Virus record (IMG/VR): IMGVR_UViG_3300035698_017294
Coordinates: 42,198-106,197 of that record
Source of the DNA: a virus
Reading direction: 5' to 3' (one strand)
DNA length: 64,000 nucleotides
Both the position numbers and the translations under genes were made by a program. Below are positions 63,401-64,000 of this stretch, piece after piece. The stretch's first letter is position 1. Every line of letters begins with the position of its first letter. The notes below the pieces were generated by a model. It searched no databases. It was not told the origin of the DNA and saw only the letters and a program-made list of their open reading frames with translations.

Positions 63401-64000
63401 CTTCATCTAGAGCAACAGAGCTTAGAGACGAGATAGGAGACAATGAAGATGCGCAAGTAAACCTTAGCGCATTTAACAATCTGCGCAAGACAGTAATGAG
63501 TAGAGACGCGCGAGCTGTTACTAAGAAGTCGTTTGCAGAAGCTAAGGAAGACGCCAACAGCGATGTTATGCGTATAGTAAAAAAATCCAAACTAGGCACG
63601 GCAGCATTAGATTTCCTTGAATCTCCTAATGTTGGTACTGGAAGACTTCTTGGACAGGCAATGTCATCTGCAACCGAAATGACGGGTAATGACATTGAGA
63701 TGCAAAGAGACTTAGGCGAATTTATGAATCAGGGGCTATTTAAGGATGGTCCGCTGGGTGCCTTCTTTCGTGAGGGATACCGCGGGTCGGTTCTAAACCG
63801 AAATAACCCAGGGGCTGGGTTTATAGGCGCCGGCAAGTCATTTGCGTCGTTAGAGCAAAAACATTATGAGCAAACCATCAGCCGTAACTCAGGCAACGAG
63901 TCTAGTCTAGCAGGTTTAATGACTACTACATCTAACATGTTTGCCAAGATGGAAAACCTAGGTGACCAATTTGAAGACATCGGCGAAGACTTCTTTAAGG
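60475..64000 (+). CDS. Tape-measure-like tail protein, C-terminus beyond window
   Basis: An open frame of over 1175 codons starting MRNSPFGFYDNEY and running off the end. It has Gly/Ala-rich amphipathic stretches (AFGAAFGMTAGITGAVLGAG, GIGAGGIATGYGLSAGSAF), KELQQRLKASKEE-type helices and many small polar repeats. Length, composition and position after the chaperone suggest the tape measure, which sets tail length and is ejected with DNA. A large internal virion protein is the alternative. Confidence 0.75.
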   Translation, partial: MRNSPFGFYDNEYIQSAMSKETQPQMNAHLNDKVPHHVFYAETFGSPSANRQAPNYYDGVTEDNVRYPEIYSSTAAMGNAFGAAFGMTAGITGAVLGAGSPIPGGSFIGMLAGDYIGRGVGNFVGDTIGAAYQKDLNAANFVFNSTKGAAGGGLSWGESMSASSHLRDWSNSSFETNRMIGGKEGLSELMSDLTGAGAFNDITSGDDYTRKVKSEIGALKELQQRLKASKEEILGFMSESYSMGIDASSLTGGALGRSSLEQGAALGFEATQIAQAGIGAGGIATGYGLSAGSAFSAGVTSLFHSQALYNTLGVADRKLVDASGGVGGMAQDNIQQGYGFMQTGAGQATMAAMVMGGTSAGELSNMSMGNIIGAGADVFTNVETRDRFTGMQRDIIGQMDPMVMRQTEILTHLKSAQLFYRLGDSPVDEYLFKGYLQKQHGYTAASADRESMQANMSYYDFMASAAEDGRYSPSDARARKSGLGSMLGDASDDVGRFFHGITSPVAKGIHDVWSDAGEAVLGGLSAGVAAVDDVWERNIRFRRPTTISQSALDSLGANEAAANSRKSRGWYDTWTSDTEIVDEDAAALRYRRDTVAMFGDTDGSSLDDIKGVLGADQYSKISAELRNTAHQTAARAFRSAVQMAGGLENRNLVGDLAQGLGLGKTSSYMQWYGEADTDDILRNASSGETGGLAGVTPNTNLKWARGLSGPDAVTVGTEYNLHKSFLSSLTGDQETNLMGLGLDYKGQQWMRGAINAGEFRASHLDTPESARSRLTQFDELGYGFTSEATMPTLEQFNIIAKADMTGDFTNDVQDLSADLGGIAPNRTVALLRGGAGNSDTASSLLREGKRFDKNRYAGDLSNFSGSIESLKARRTEIDKDLSSGMYQILRSTNVTPEFGSYSFRSYSKVKASAKALEMIDVAANAYGVDPEDLGGIPSIDWDGKVWSALRDQKFTIGDFNSEAFVGLRGNIDTYRSSSRATELRDEIGDNEDAQVNLSAFNNLRKTVMSRDARAVTKKSFAEAKEDANSDVMRIVKKSKLGTAALDFLESPNVGTGRLLGQAMSSATEMTGNDIEMQRDLGEFMNQGLFKDGPLGAFFREGYRGSVLNRNNPGAGFIGAGKSFASLEQKHYEQTISRNSGNESSLAGLMTTTSNMFAKMENLGDQFEDIGEDFFK

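Noticed and set aside
60816-63695. Minus-strand open frames within the tape-measure-like gene
   Set aside because: They are shadows of a continuous plus-strand frame with good amino-acid composition and lack start signals.
1-64000. CRISPR array
   Set aside because: No regularly spaced direct repeats with unique spacers were seen; the R1-R3 repeats are diverged hairpins with unequal spacing.
1-64000. Insertion sequence, transposase or integrase
   Set aside because: No such gene or terminal repeats were recognised; the mobile elements seen are an intron, an intein and an HNH gene.

Overview
The window is a piece of a large tailed double-stranded DNA phage genome (siphovirus or myovirus type), not a bacterial chromosome. 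The evidence is near-continuous coding on the minus strand with ATGA/TAATG overlaps, a phage replication and nucleotide module (dUTPase, ThyX, class II-like ribonucleotide reductase, AEP-type primase-helicase, Sak4-like recombinase, RecU, DNA ligase), about 20 tRNA genes plus a tmRNA, homing elements, and a switch to plus-strand tail genes at 59.6 kb (frameshifted tail chaperone, then a very long tape-measure-like ORF that runs off the window). The host cannot be named from the sequence.

Layout. 0-1.2 kb: dUTPase and RecU. 1.2-15.4 kb: a visibly A+T-rich glycan island. It has a complete GDP-colitose-type route (Gmd, a DegT-fold 3-dehydratase with His in place of the PLP lysine, an Fcl/ColC-like epimerase-reductase), a nonulosonate-like branch (NeuB, PtmA-like SDR, aminotransferase, cytidylyltransferase, DUF115/Maf-like transferase), a B12-type radical SAM enzyme and several glycosyltransferases, including GT10 and GT11 fucosyl/colitosyl types. 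15.4-18.9 kb: an actin-like ATPase with a small membrane partner, a GT9-like protein and ThyX. 18.9-38 kb: tRNA genes interleaved with small proteins: HNH nuclease, two metallophosphoesterases, cREC-like receiver, NADAR, a SpoT/MESH1-like HD hydrolase, a PgpH-like HD phosphodiesterase, an Rnl5-like RNA ligase, VWA and TerD-like proteins, thioesterase and DNA ligase. One tRNA-Leu is split by a group I intron carrying an antisense endonuclease-like gene.

36.2-38.6 kb is almost purely non-coding and highly structured: a tmRNA, two related RNA units (one resembling the 23S rRNA GTPase-associated centre), three copies of a covarying hairpin element, and two further apparent small transcripts with their own promoters and terminators. 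38.7-42.9 kb: RNA repair (Pnkp, Rnl1-like ligase, RlaP-like nucleotidyltransferase). 43-46 kb: SPFH protein and small acidic proteins. 46-59.6 kb: intein-bearing ribonucleotide reductase, recombination, primase-helicase, peptide deformylase and SF2 helicase.

Together the genes suggest a phage that takes over translation (tRNAs, tmRNA, deformylase, possible rRNA mimic), repairs or protects RNA against host nucleases, degrades or reverses nucleotide-based defence signals, and makes its own sugars to decorate either host surface glycans or its own virions. Protein families were recognised by eye from motifs; no database search was possible.
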